Assembly: GCF_037893015.1 (NCBI RefSeq)
Contig: NC_133664.1
Location: forward strand, 128,012,478-128,076,477
From: Macrotis lagotis
Lineage: Eukaryota > Chordata > Mammalia > Peramelemorphia > Peramelidae
Direction: 5' to 3'
Length of the DNA stretch: 64,000 bases
Part shown: positions 48,001 to 59,450 of the stretch, one piece after another
Position numbering within the stretch: the first letter of the stretch is position 1
Layout of the letters: each line of letters begins with the position of its first letter
The notes under the pieces: generated by a model
Database searches by the model: none
The model's input: the letters and a program-made list of their open reading frames with translations, nothing else
What the model was told of the DNA's origin: nothing
Translations under genes and position numbers: made by a program

Positions 48001-51000
48001 TAAATTAATATTTTAATTAATATTAATAGACCATTTACTTGGTAGTATCTTCATCATGGATTTCATTTTTCCCTAAAAATTCATGTAAATGGCAATTCCC
48101 ATTGAATATCTCTCAAGTTGTGTAATTATTTCATGGAGGTCAGGTACTTAATGGCCAGGAACTAAAAATCTAGAATCTTTGATTCCTCATAGTCAAAGTA
48201 TGGGAGTATGAATTATTGAGTAGCTGGTAGAAGTTAGAATTCCTCCCTTTCTAACAGATTGATCAACCATGCCCCCATGTCCAAAAAAATTCTACCTTTG
48301 TAAACAGCATTCCTTGTTAAGATGAAAATGATCCTGTTAAAATGAAAATACCTGGCTAAGGGCAATCAACAAGTCAATCAAACAAAAAGAACTTAAAAAG
48401 AACTTATATTGTACTTTGAAAAGACAAAAAAAAAAAAAATAGAGTCCTGGTCTCCAAAAACTGAACATTCTATTCTATAAGAGATTGCTATCCTGTGAAA
48501 ACACATACATATGATACATTATATACAAAATAAATACAACATAACTATATTTGGGGAGAAAATACTAGTAGCCTTAGGGATGACATTATGGGGTGGAGAA
48601 TCAAGGATATAAATTATCAGTCATTTGCACCTTAGTAAGAATGTGCTTTATGTACTTTTCTTGTCTATTTTTTGATAGAGGGTGGTGAAAGGGAGGAAAA
48701 AGATGATTACAGAACAGTAAGATTTGGAGAGGAAGATACACATGGCATCTTCCTATCTTTCATTCCTCTGTTTTTTTTTATTTTATTTACTTAAGGTGAT
48801 GGGGCTAAGTGACTTGCCCAAGGTCACACAGCTAGACAATTATTAAGTTTCTGAGGCTGAATTTGAACTCAGGCCTTCCTGACTCCAGAGCAGGTACTCT
48901 ATCCACTATGCCACCTCACTGCCCCACCCCATCTTCCAATCTTTCAATCTGGCCATCATAATCTCTCTCTCCTGAGCAATGATTTGAAATTTCAGTGTTT
49001 GGACCAAGTGAAAAGGAAAACTAATTGTATACCATGTTCTAGCAATCTTAAATTAATCTATTAAAATGACTGCTCTGAACCACATTAGACTTTAATACTA
49101 ACTCCCAGGGAGATAAATTTATTATGACTTGGGACAAGGCTCTTTTTAAGCTAAAAATAGAATAGAAAGTCTAGCTTTTTATAGTTAGAGATATAAGCCA
49201 TGACTATTTTGAAAAACATAGATAAGACAGGTTTTTTTTTTCTTTTGCACTTCTAGGGAACACAGAGTTGACAACTCCCAATGATTTCAAATACTGTTAC
49301 ACTTTTCTTTCACTGTTATCAACTTTATCCTCTGTCAATGTGTAATGAATCCCTTGATTTTCCTGGTAATTTATTGTTCTAAATTTTGACATTCAAAAAA
49401 GGTATTCTTTCATTAGTTGTTTAACCAACATTTTCAAATACTAAACATTTTCCTTCCATTCAAAGATAGTAAGTAGACATGGCATTTCTTGCCACATTTG
49501 AGTCATAAATCATAGGTTAAGAACTGGAAGGGGGGGAGGCTAGGTGGCACAGTGGATAGAGCACTGGATCTGGAGTCAGGAGTACCTGAGTTCAAATCAG
49601 ACCTCAGATATTTAATAATTACCCAGCTGTGTAGCCTTGGGCAAGCCACTTAACCGCTTTTGCCTTGAGAAAACCTTAAAAAAAAAGATCTGGAAGGGAT
49701 TTATAAGAGAGTCTAGTCCAACTTTCTTGTGTTACAAATGAGAAATTTGAGACCCTCATTTGAATGTCAACCAATAAACCAAAGAATTCATTGTAGTTTG
49801 GTGGAGGAGTCCATCAAGTGAAAGAAACATGTAAGAGATTTTTCCAAGGTAAGAAATGTAGTTTGTAGTTTGGATTTGAGGACAGCTAGATGGCACAGTG
49901 CATAGAGCACTAGCTCTGATGTTAGAAGGACTCTAGTCCAAGTTCATATCTGAACTCAGACACTTGATATTTGCTAGCTGTGTGGCCTTGGGCAAATCAT
50001 TAAACCTATTGCCTACCAAAAAATAAAAAATAAAAATAGATAGGATTTAAGCTAAAATCCTATGACTCCAAATCCAGGAGTCTTAACATTGTATACCCTT
50101 CAGGAGAGATGTCTAAGTGACATGCACATGGTTGGTTCAAAGTTGTATACTTGGTCTGGTAGACACTGAGCCTCAGATTCAAAAAGATATACTCTGGTAA
50201 CATTTTCTTTGTACTCTAATGCACTGCAGATTGTCAAACCTATAACAACAGGAATGCTGAAATGTTCAAATTAATGTGCCAGTATTCCTTGGTGCCTATT
50301 AAACCCTTCAATAGCCACCACACTCACAGAATATTAACTCATTGTTACTCAAAACTGAGGTTTCCATATAATATGCTTTCTCCAGATGTTTCAGTTGGAG
50401 GACAGGTAAAGAAGAGGAACCTGGTTGAAAAACTGTCTAGGCCAAATAAAAGTTTTTGGATGTTTTCTTTAAAGAATTATGTGTTTTGAGGAGCACACAG
50501 AGAGACAGAGAAACAGCAAAAAGGCCCAGAAACAGAGAGACAGAGATATGGAGTGAGATTAGTCTTTAAATTGATCTCTAAAAGTTTTCTATCCAACAAA
50601 CTTTTAGTTATGGTCATAAGTGCAAGGACAATGCAGTCATCTAAACCAAAACTTCACTTTAGGAAAGAGTTGCTATTTCCACCTTCACCTTTTGTCAAAA
50701 GTTGAATAATGACCTGTTGAAGATTCATCATCTGCTATATCAACAATATTTGAGATGATAGACATACTCTGAGATTTCATATTTAAAAACAGGAGCAAAC
50801 CATCCCAGAACATTCTTTATTACTCTCTAGTCTATCTTTCATTTTTACTTTTAAAGTGGCAATCTACATACATTTATTATTTTCTGTGTACCAAACAGAG
50901 AAAGACATTGGGGATACTGAAGGAAAAAAATAATAATTTTTTTAATAACCAGTCCTTGCCATCAAAGTATTGTCATAGTAAAATACTGTTCATAGAATCA

Positions 51001-53404
51001 AGAAGGCTTGAGTTCAAATCCTGACTTAAATACTTAAACCCTGGGGAAGTCACTCTTCCAGTCTTAATTTCCTCATCTATAAAATGAGTGTTATGTGCAC
51101 CTATCTCAAAGGATTGTTATCAAAATCAAATTGGGGGGGGGCTAGGTGGCACAGTGGATAAATCACTGGCCCTGGAGTCAAGAGGACCTGAGTTCAAATT
51201 TGGCCTCAGACACTTAATAATTACCTAGCTGTGTGAACTCGGGCAAGTCACTTGACACTATTGCCTTGCAAAAAAAACAAAACAAAAAATGTAATTGGAA
51301 ATGTAATTTGACAAAATAAATAAAACTTCAATATTGATAATTTTAACTTTAAAAAGGATAATAAATGGAATGTGCTTTGCAAATTGTAAAACTCTATATA
51401 AATGCAATAATGTTGATATACCCTAGGAGCTTATATTCTATTTATATACAACCTTCCCATTCTAACATTGGCTAACTGTGCAGGATGGATTTAAAAAGTC
51501 TCCCCTCTCCCTTCTATTTTCCAAATGACTGCCAAAATAATGTTCCCAAAGTGCAAATCTGCCCTCAAGAAATTTGAGTTGTTCCTTATTGCTTCTAAAG
51601 TAAAATTCAAACTCCTTTGTCATGTAAAGGCTTCACAATATTTCTAACCTAACTTTCCAGGGTAATTTCAAATCATTCTCTATCAAAAACTCAAACTTCT
51701 CATAAAACTAGTGCATCAAACTAGTTTGCTATTCTCAATATAAGACATTTCATGTCCCACTTGACAGCTTTGCTTGGCTGTCTCCTATATCTGGAATTCT
51801 CTCTCTCCTTTCTTCTGCCTCTTGGAAAACCCAACTTCATTCAAGCCCCAACTTCATTCAAGCCCCAACTCAAATATCACTTTCCGGAGAAGGCTATGCC
51901 TGTCAATGTTGTCTTCTATCTAATATTATTTTACATGTACTTCCTATGTTCTTTGAATTTATCTATCTTTGTACATGTTGTAATCCCCAACCCTAAGGAA
52001 TATAGCTCTTAAACTGTTTTACTTTTTTTTGCATTTTTGCATCTTCAACACCTATCACATAGTCATGAATTTAATAAATATGTTGGATCAAATTGAGAAT
52101 TAAAATTCTGATGACAGAATAATTCCAATGTCTTTTTGGGCCATTTTATATCTTTCCACTATTTACTTTCTGATCACACAGATTGTGATCAATGGTCCAA
52201 AAATGAGGTCTCAGAAAAGAAGGGATTCAAAATCTTCAGATGATTCTCAAACTAAAAAAATCAATCAAGAATTAACTCTGTCTCTCCATTTCACTTAGAC
52301 TGACTCAGGGATTTTCAAAGCTAACATTTGCCACCTAGAAGTTTAATGGGAAGAGGAAGTGAGAATTCTTCTCTTAAATGAGAAAATAGATCAAAATCAG
52401 AGAATTTAGAAACCATTTTGTTTCAAAGTCCTCATCTCATGAATTCTTACCTTGGAAAGAAAATGTAATGGTTCATCTCGGTATCCTAGCCTTGTATAGA
52501 CAAATACAGGCAGAGCATAGTCATGAGACGTCATGGTAGAAATCCTTATTGATTCATTTACCCTAAATTGAGAGAAGCGTAAAATGTTTTTACTGTTCCC
52601 AAGGGATTTCTTGACTCCAATGGAAGGATATAAAGCCGCACTACTGTTCCAAAGCCAGGAAAGTTCATTATTCCTCAAAACTTCATCTTCTGGGCATGAG
52701 CCAGTATAATTTTGGTCAAAAATGTTGTAATTGTGACAATCAGGATATAAATAGTAACCCCAGAGGCCCCTGGGGCGGTTCCTAAGTCCCAACTGGATGG
52801 TTTCCTTCATGAAAGCTTTTGCACTTTCTTCAAAAGAGATTTTGGCTAAATTTTCAATATCACTGGCTGATACATTTGTTTTTATTTCAGAAATGAGCTT
52901 TCTTGACTTCTGTCTATATACATCTTTTGTGTTCCAGTTCCGTGCCCATTGAGGCCTCCAATATTCCCAGTCTATAACAGCAAGTCCACTGAAATCCTCA
53001 GCTGGAATATAATAATTGATGTCTTGACCAGCTTTTTCCAGATGGGTTTGCAAACTAATGTTCTGGGGAAGTCCCCCATTAATAGGAACTCCTTGTGTTG
53101 TATACCAGGGATAATATCCCAACCTATTGACATAAAATATAGTAACATTTTGCCCTCTTGCTTTGGCCAATGGGCTGCCAATGACATGAAACATTTTTAA
53201 ATTCAATATTATATTATACCTTGTTGAACACTGATCTGTTGGGGCATTCCAAGCAGCTATAAAGGGTTTCTTTTGATAAATTGGAAGTCGGGCAGGTTTT
53301 AAAGAGGCAATAGGTTTCAAAATAAATGACACAAGCAGCCATGATATGAGATGTAATGGTTGCACAAAATGTAGTATTAATCTTCTCTCAAATAATGTTT
53401 TCAT
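42618..53404 (-). CDS. HYAL4: HYAL4, hyaluronidase-4 / chondroitin sulfate hydrolase, complete coding region in three exons
   Basis: Joined exons 53404-52451, 45269-45180 and 43019-42618 encode 481 residues, the length I recall for human HYAL4, and most of the sequence reads as the human protein. Family knowledge: a glycoside hydrolase family 56 endo-N-acetylgalactosaminidase that cuts chondroitin sulfate, probably GPI-anchored at the cell surface. Visible: hydrophobic signal segment (about 12-30); AWNAPT block (51-56); catalytic DWE with D145 and E147; sequons at N86, N115, N177, N232, N253, N283, N343, N350, N368 and N454; EGF-like cysteines C376, C381, C387, C435, C437, C446; hydrophobic C-terminal tail after 466 that fits a GPI signal. 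Expected disulfides C59-C351 and C223-C237 are possible. Oddities: Gly263 and Lys265 in the substrate-specificity segment, and an extra C405. All introns are phase 0 with GT-AG ends. No coding disruption is seen. Confidence 0.97.
43020..45179 (-). other. HYAL4: HYAL4 intron between coding exons 2 and 3
   Basis: 2,160 bp with canonical ends. It holds a TG microsatellite (44501-44537) and an old L2/MIR-like tail around 43420-43480. Open frames of about 110-125 codons on both strands at 43726-44100 have no recognisable homology. Confidence 0.8.
44501..44537. repeat. (TG)n microsatellite
   Basis: TG run with one interruption, in a HYAL4 intron. Confidence 0.95.
45180..45269 (-). CDS. HYAL4: HYAL4 second coding exon (90 bp)
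   Basis: Thirty codons, residues 319-348, from [10 protein letters not shown] to MNLTSSE. The acceptor is cattatag just above 45269 and the donor GTAAGT just below 45180, both phase 0. It matches the conserved HYAL4 block [23 protein letters not shown]. It is too short to stand out without its neighbours. The intron before it is 7,181 bp and the one after it 2,160 bp. Confidence 0.95.
46335..46406. repeat. (TA)n tract
   Basis: Interrupted TA run directly before an L1 5' end. Confidence 0.95.
46407..47790 (+). mobile_element. L1 LINE 5' part (5' UTR and ORF1 segment), split by a second L1 head
   Basis: Begins 'gttctgggtcaagatggag', a typical marsupial L1 start, then ORF1-like text ([17 protein letters not shown] near 46760; [11 protein letters not shown] near 47265-47300). 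After the second head ends at 47759 it seems to resume as 'cccaatattcta' (PNIL, as in ORF1 ...NCPDIL). No ORF2 or 3' end follows, so it is 3' truncated. The frame is broken. Confidence 0.75.
47306..47759 (+). mobile_element. Second L1 5' head nested in the first
   Basis: Begins 'gtggagccaagatggtgg', an L1 5' start, and stops within ORF1-like text without an A tail. The 9-mer gtaaaggag lies on both sides (47297-47305 / 47760-47768). Confidence 0.75.
47915..48000. repeat. Compound (TA)n(TG)n microsatellite
   Basis: TA run, then TG run, then TATG. Confidence 0.95.
48771..48925 (-). mobile_element. SINE, older member of the WSINE1-like group
   Basis: Antisense SINE; related 'atcttcc.atctttca' text lies on both sides. 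Confidence 0.85.
49534..49686 (+). mobile_element. WSINE1-like SINE
   Basis: Full SINE flanked by gaactggaaggg and gatctggaaggg. Confidence 0.92.
49878..50030 (+). mobile_element. Older tRNA-type SINE
   Basis: 'gacagctagatggcacagtg' head, 'tgtggccttgggcaaatcat' middle and A-rich tail. Confidence 0.85.
50990..51125 (+). repeat. MIR/THER-type SINE
   Basis: 'gagttcaaatcctgactta' and 'tttcctcatctataaaatga' in plus orientation. Confidence 0.8.
51133..51290 (+). mobile_element. WSINE1-like SINE
   Basis: 'gggctaggtggcacagtgga' head to 'ttgccttgcaaaaaaaaca'-type tail. Confidence 0.92.
51470..52095 (+). mobile_element. L2 LINE 3' end
   Basis: Classic L2 order: 'aaaattcaaactcctttg', 'atatctggaattctctctc', 'tctgcctcttggaaaaccc', 'ttgtacatgttgtaatccc', 'aataaatatgttgg'. 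A local 18 bp tandem duplication (ccaacttcattcaagccc) occurs near 51831-51868. Confidence 0.85.
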
Positions 53405-53439
53405 GATAAGAGAAAGTATATCTTCTTGTTTAATGCAGC
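52451..53439 (-). CDS. HYAL4: HYAL4 first coding exon (exon 53439-52451, ATG at 53404)
   Basis: The exon holds residues 1-318, including most of the catalytic barrel. An open frame continues to an ATG at 53473, but a strong acceptor (atttatatctttcag) ends at 53440, so that extension is intronic. The ATG at 53404 aligns with the human start (MK...VQP.HL.SWLL) and has A at -3. The first 35 exon bases are 5' UTR. The exon ends after FLSK at a donor with GTAAGA. The codon for residue 263 is GGA at 52618-52616. Confidence 0.95.
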
Positions 53440-54164
53440 CTGAAAGATATAAATTGACATATGACTTCATCAAGGTGAAACCTTTGAAAAGACATGCTAA
53501 AAGAGTAAGTGGTTATATTATAATAATATATATTTATGAAGAATCCTTTATTCAAAGTCTACAAGGAAACTTCAGTAAAAATATAGGTATGCTTTATGAA
53601 GTAAACAAAATAATAAAGTCTAAAGAAAAATGTCCAAATCTAGTGGTCTAGGCTCTGGTATTTTAGCAAACATTTATGATTGAAGAAAGGCAACCTGGAT
53701 GGTGAAATACCTTGATATCCCAAAATAGAAGAATCAGTAGAAGTAGGAAAAGGTATTTAATAATAATGAGAAAAAAAATGTTTAAGACCAGGAGTATCAT
53801 AGCAATTTACTATGTATTTGAAGGATTGTGGTGTAGTAGAAGAATTATACTGATTCTGTTTTTCATCAAAGTAAATCTTCATTAACTTAATTAATTAATG
53901 TTCATTAACTACCATATCTTTGCCAAAGTAAACTAGGCTGCCAGGAAGTAGAGTTCCTATGATCAGAGATCTTTCAGGAAAGGGTGAATGTTGGAGATGC
54001 CTAGAAAAGATAAAGGTTGGATTAGATGGCTTACAAGATCCCATCCTTTTCAGATTTTATGAGTTATTAGTAAACAGTTGTTAATAATTGTCCTTTATTC
54101 TCTTGCTCCTTCTCTTATTTAATTATTTATTATTTTCTTTCATTTAATTTATTGGTCAAAATGT
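53440..54164. other. HYAL4 upstream intron sequence, nothing recognised
   Basis: Acceptor-side part of the intron before the HYAL4 coding exon, if the 53439 acceptor is used. No promoter or exon seen. Confidence 0.5.
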
Positions 54165-54169
54165 ATTGG

Positions 54170-54392
54170 TTGTTATTGAGTTGCTTCAGTTGTATTCAAC
54201 TCTGTGATCTTATTTAGGATTTTCTTAGTAAAGATATTGATATGATTTTCCATTTTACAGATGAAGAATAGAGCAACCAAGGTTTGATGACTTTCCCAGG
54301 TTCACACAGCTAATAAATATCTGAAACCAGACTTGAACTCAGGTCTTCCTCACTCTCAGTACTCTATCCGCTGTGACATCTAGCTGCCATAG
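54170..54392 (-). mobile_element. tRNA-type SINE with RTE-like tail
   Basis: Antisense: 'ttgcttcagttgtattcaac' tail, 'gacttgaactcaggtcttcc', and head ending 'gtgacatctagctgcc'. Confidence 0.75.
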
Positions 54393-54467
54393 TTATCCTG
54401 GTCAAAAGGCAATATTTATCATTTTTTTTCCTTTTTTTATATATCCTTCCATCCTTTCCTTCCTTTC

Positions 54468-54842
54468 TTTTATATCCGTCCATTGGAGTCAAGAAATCCC
54501 TTGGGAGGGGCAGCTAGGTAGTGCAGTGGATAGAGCACCAACCCTGGAGTCAGGAATACCTGAGCTCAAATCTGTCCTCAGACACTTAACAATTACCTAG
54601 CTGTGCGGCCTTGGCCAAGCCACTTAACTCCATTGCCTTACAAAAAAACTAAAAGAAATCCCTTGGGAACAGTAAAAACATTTTATGTTTCTCTCAAATT
54701 TGGGTAAATGAATCAATAAGGATTTCTACTATGACATCTCATAATTATTCTCTGCCTGTATTTGTCTATACAAGGCTAGGCTACAGAGATGAATCATAGC
54801 ATTTTCTTTCCAAGGTAAGAATTTATGAGATGAGGACTTTGA
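54468..54842 (+). pseudogene. HYAL4 (partial copy): Inverted partial copy of the HYAL4 first coding exon with its donor site
   Basis: On the plus strand this matches minus-strand 52633-52423: the last ~183 bp of the exon, the GT donor (54815-54816) and about 28 bp of intron, at roughly nine identical bases in ten by eye. Because intron is included it is a DNA-level duplication, not a retrocopy. It keeps the Gly263/Lys265 codons of this HYAL4. A stop (TAG, 54797-54799) replaces the codon of Leu313, and the matching upstream exon and downstream intron are absent. A SINE with 16 bp duplications (54491-54506 / 54653-54668) split it later. It lies about 1.06 kb upstream of the HYAL4 ATG in opposite orientation. 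Confidence 0.9.
54507..54652 (+). mobile_element. WSINE1-like SINE inside the inverted HYAL4 exon copy
   Basis: Full-length SINE from ggggcagctaggta to the A tail. The exact 16 bp target duplication aagaaatcccttggga is itself HYAL4 exon sequence. Confidence 0.93.
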
Positions 54843-55139
54843 GACAATGCCTCTCTCCTCACTCCCTATTATTAAAAGAGAAAGACCATTCAAGTTATTT
54901 AATTACAACATGGGCTGGTTCATCAAGGCTTGTTTCTTTCCATTGCCTGACATTTGAGAAGTATATCTTGGGAATGTTCATGGTACTTCAAGGAAACTTC
55001 CTAAGTACATTCTTTGAGTTCTTTAAAGCAGTATGTCATACTGACTCATTACCATTAGGTGTCATCAACACAACCTCAAAGCAGTCCCTAAAGACTTGTA
55101 AGAATAATAGAACTTTAGTATTGAAAGAAAAAAGGTCAT

Positions 55140-55290
55140 GGAATCATAGGGTTAAAAAAGGAAGGGACCTTTGGCATCATCTAGACCAATTCACTCACTT
55201 CATGAATGAGGTCCAAAGAAGTTAAGAGACTATCTAAGGTTACACAGGTAGAATGTGACAGTCAAAAATTGAAGCCAAGTTTTCTGATTC
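55140..55290 (-). repeat. MIR/THER-type SINE remnant
   Basis: 'gacctttggcatcatctaga' and 'gaggtccaaagaagttaaga' match decayed antisense MIR/THER text. Confidence 0.5.
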
Positions 55291-55295
55291 TATAT

Positions 55296-55495
55296 GTAGG
55301 GCAGCTAGTGGATAAAGTGCCAGGCCTAAAGTCAGGAAGATCCAAATTCAAATCCCTTTTCAGACACTTACTTTTTATCACCCTAAGCAAGTCACTTAAC
55401 CCCTATTTCCTCAGTTTAACCTTAGTTTCCTCATCCAAGAAAACCCCAAATGGAAAGTTGATAACCATTAAAAGGATTCAACAATATCTCTGACT
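55296..55495 (+). mobile_element. tRNA-type SINE with RTE-like tail
   Basis: 'gggcagctagtggataaagt' head and 'aaaaccccaaatggaaagtt' tail. Confidence 0.75.
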
Positions 55496-55934
55496 CTAAA
55501 TTCCTCTTTAGAGCACTTTAAGGATAGTCCTTTCTGAACCAAACTTTCTATAGTTTTTTTGGAGCATTTTGGGATATATGGTGGAGTTAGGTAATTTATT
55601 CATTCATTTAAAATGTTTGAGAATCTAATATGTGCAAGGCAAGGTGATAGACCTTAGAACTTTTAAAAGTCACTGTCATTCTTTTTATATCAAAAATGTA
55701 ATTTACATGAAATATATAAATTGTGGTTTAAAGAGAACAATGCTTTGCACAAAATTTATCCTTCTGAGTTCTAGAGGATAAAAGTGTTTTTAGAACTACC
55801 ACTTGTCTCTGATTACCGGTTACAGTCCACTTCACGGAAAGAGTCTTACAATTAAATATAAGCTGCCTTAAGCTTCCAAAGAATACTTTTATTACATCTC
55901 CAATTCTGCCTTTGTAAAAAAAAATTTTATATAC

Positions 55935-55996
55935 TACAATTTACTATATATGTATGTATGTGTATATATGTATGTATATATATATATATATATATG
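55935..55996. repeat. TATG/TA simple repeat
   Basis: Compound low-complexity run. Confidence 0.9.
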
Positions 55997-57564
55997 TATA
56001 CATGATGGAAAAAATGTTAATATCAATCAACAACTTAAGCATAATTATGTGCAAATCACTGTTCACTGGAAGAAATACAGTTTAATTATGATGTGGTCAC
56101 TTCCCTAAAAGAACTTACAGTATGGCAGGGAGTGGGTAATAAGACAACAAATCACAGATCACAGATAGATGCAATATCACATAAGTATCAATTCAAGAGA
56201 CAGGTGGAATAACAGTTGATCAATCAATGAGCATTTATTAAAAGCTTCTAGTATGCCAGGATATGGGCTGAATACCGGGGATGTAAATTAAAAAAATGAA
56301 TCAATCCTTACTTCCAAATTGCTTACATTCTATTGGAAGTGGGGGAGGGAGAGACAAGTACAGCTATAAATCTATAGATCTATAAATCTATAATCTAAGA
56401 GATTAAATATAAAGAGAATAAAAACAAAGTGGTTAAATAAGAAGTTTGGTAGGGGAGGGCACTAGTGTTTGAGGGAATTAGGAAAGATTTCCAATAGAAG
56501 GTGGGAATGGCTGGAGCTGTTCCTTGAAAGAATAGATAAGGCAAAAATAAGAAGGGAATAAATTCCATGAAGGGATGGACAGAGCAAAGTCCAGAATATA
56601 GGAAGTAGAGGGTTATATGTGAAGAACAGAAGAAAAAAGTCAGTTTGGCCAGATTCTGTATTATCTTTGTTTGAGGGGAGTGGTATATAAATCTAGAAAG
56701 ATAAATAACTTCAGGTTGGGAAGGGATTTAAAAACTAAACATAATTTATATTTTATCCTAGAAGCAAGGAGCACTGGATAAGGGATAACTATTTTGACTT
56801 CACTATGGGGGATGGACTAAAGGAGGAAAAGATTTGAGACAAGGAGAACAATTAATTAGAAGGCTATTTCAATAATCTCAGTAAGAGGTAATGAGGACCT
56901 ACATTTAGGAAATAGCTGTGTGATTAGTGAGATGGGATTGGATGCTAGAGATGCTGGGGAGGTTAAAACAATTTAGTAAATTGAGAAAGTTTGGAGGAAA
57001 GAAGAGTCTGGAGGCAAAGAGATAATGAACTCAGTTTTGGACATGTTGAATGTGAGATGCCTCTGCCACACAGCTTACAATATTTAATAGATAATTGGAG
57101 TTGTAGATTTGAAACTCAAGGGAGACACTGGAACTGGCTATAGAGACATGAGTCATTGATAGAAATGCCAGTTAAATCCATGCAACTAAATGTTGAGAGA
57201 AAAGAGAAAATGGACAGAACTTTAGAAACATTCATGTTTGGTGGGAGGATAAAGTGATAGAAAATGAAGAGCCTATAAGGGATACAGTGAAGACAGGCAC
57301 CCAGAAAGGAAAGACTATATAGGAGAAAAGGAGAGATAGACTGAAAAGGATGGTAAAGAGAAAAACCATTAAGTTCAGCAATTGATTAGAAAACAGATCA
57401 GAGTTCAATACAAAACTATTCATAATAAATGCAACAATGTAAATAAAGTCAAACTCAAAAGACAAGAAAACTAGTCAAACACAGCAGTCAATGTTGGTGC
57501 CAAACCAAAGTTAAAAGAACAAGTCTCTGGCAACATTAACCATATTGGAAAATATAAACTGAAG

Positions 57565-59450
57565 AAGAAGTTGTGTGGATGTTTGTTGAGAAGTAACTAT
57601 TAGCTATCATTCTTTTTAAAAAAAAAGTTTTAAAAGAAAAGAGCACTTTTCTTGGATTTAAAAGACTTAGTTTTGAGACAACAACTTGAGCAAAGTTATA
57701 GGATATAAAAGAAACCTACATAAATCTTCAGCATTTCTATATATTATCAACAAAGCCCTGCAGCAAGAGATAGAATGAGAAATTCCATTCAAAATAACCA
57801 TAGACAATATAAAATATAAGGGGCATCTACCTGACAAGACAAACCAAGAAACTATATGAACACAATTACAAAACACATTTTATCCAAATAAAGTCAGAAT
57901 ACCAGATCTAAAACTATATTATAAAGTAGTAGTTATCAAAACTATTTCATACCGGATAAGAAATAGAGTGGTAGATCTGTAGAATAGATTAAGTTCACAA
58001 GACATAGTAGTAAATAGCTATCCTAATCTATTGTTTACTAAATCCTCCAACTTCAGGGATAAGAAGTCACTATTTGACAAAAATTGCTGGGAAAACTGAA
58101 AAATGGTATGATAGAAGATAGGCATAGACTAACACATCACACCTTATACCAAGATCAAAATGGACACATGATTTAGACATAGAGAGTGATACCATATGCC
58201 AATTAGAAGAGCAAAGAATCATTTCCCTGTCAAATCTATTATGACCAAACAAGATATAGAGAACATTATAACAATTATGGAATGCAAAATGGATAATTTT
58301 GATCGCATGAAATTGAAAACACAAGAAAACACAAGAAAAACCAATGAAACCAAGATTAAAAAGAGAAGCAGAAAGCTGGGAAAAGATTTTTATAGCCAGA
58401 GTTTCTGATAAAGGCCTTATTTCTAAAATATATAGAAAATTGAGTCAAATTTATAAGAATACAAGCCATTCCCCAGTTGAAAAAATGGTCAAAGGATATG
58501 ATTAGGCAGTTTCCAGATGAAGAAATTAAAGATATCTATAGTCATATGAAAAAATGCTCTAAGTCACTATTGATTAAAGAAATGCAAATTAAAACAACTC
58601 TGAGGTACCATCTCATGCCTATCATATGACAGAAAAGGGAAATGACCAATGTTAGAGGAGATGTGGGAAAACTTGGACACATTCTCTGTTAGTGGAATTA
58701 TGAACTAATCCAACCATTCTGGAAAGCAATTTGTAACTATGCCCAAAAGGTCAATAAAACTATGCATACTCATTGATCCAGCAATAACCCTACTAGGTCT
58801 ACATCCCAAAGAGAACACAAAAAAGGGGGGAAACCCATAAGAATATTCATAGCAGCTTTTATTGTGATGCAAAGAACTGGAAATTGAGGGGATTCCTATC
58901 ATTAAGGGATGTTGAAGAAGTTGTAAACTATGAATATAAAGTAATATTATTGTTCTATAAAAAAAATGAGAGGCAGATTTCAGAAAAACCTGGAAAGACC
59001 TACATGAATGGATACTGAGTGAAATGAGCAGAACTAGAAGAACTTTGTATACTTTAACAGCAACACTGTGCAATGATCAACTTTGATAGACTTAGTTCTT
59101 CCCAGCAGTACAGTGATCAAAAACAATTCTAAAAGACCTGTGAAGGAAAATCTACATCCACATCCAGAGAAAGAACTATGGAGTCTGAATTGAGATCAAA
59201 GCATACTCTCTCTTACATTATTAATTTTTTTCTTTTTTCCTTCTTGTGGTTTTCCCTTTTTCACAGCATTGCTAATATGGAAATATGTATATCATGATTG
59301 TGCACACATATATTCTAAATCAAATTACTTGCTCTCCTAGGTTGGGAGGAAAGAAGGGAAACTTTACAAAAATGAACATTGAAAATTACTTATATACATA
59401 ATTGAAAAAATATATTTTAAAAATAAATTAATGTTATAGAAAAAAGGATA
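57565..59450 (+). mobile_element. L1 LINE, ORF2 C-terminal half and 3' UTR
   Basis: Decayed ORF2 text (EIPFKITIDNIKY-like about 57780-57820; SDKGLISKIYRKLSQIYKNTSHSPV-like about 58405-58475) through the 3' UTR and A-rich end. An internal deletion joins 'ataaagtcagaat' to 'accagatctaaaactata' near 57900. Confidence 0.88.

Larger units (their letters stand above)
45270..52450 (-). other. HYAL4: HYAL4 intron between coding exons 1 and 2
   Basis: 7,181 bp with canonical ends. Repeats inside are listed separately: TA tract, two L1 5' heads, five SINEs and an L2 3' end. 45270-46320, 48000-48740, 50035-50985 and 52100-52450 hold nothing I recognise. Confidence 0.8.

Noticed and set aside
52949-53200. 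83-codon plus-strand frame
   Set aside because: Shadow of the HYAL4 exon on the opposite strand.
53405-53473. Upstream in-frame ATG giving a longer HYAL4 N-terminus
   Set aside because: The frame crosses a strong splice acceptor at 53440, and the added residues do not resemble the family. The ATG at 53404 matches the known start.
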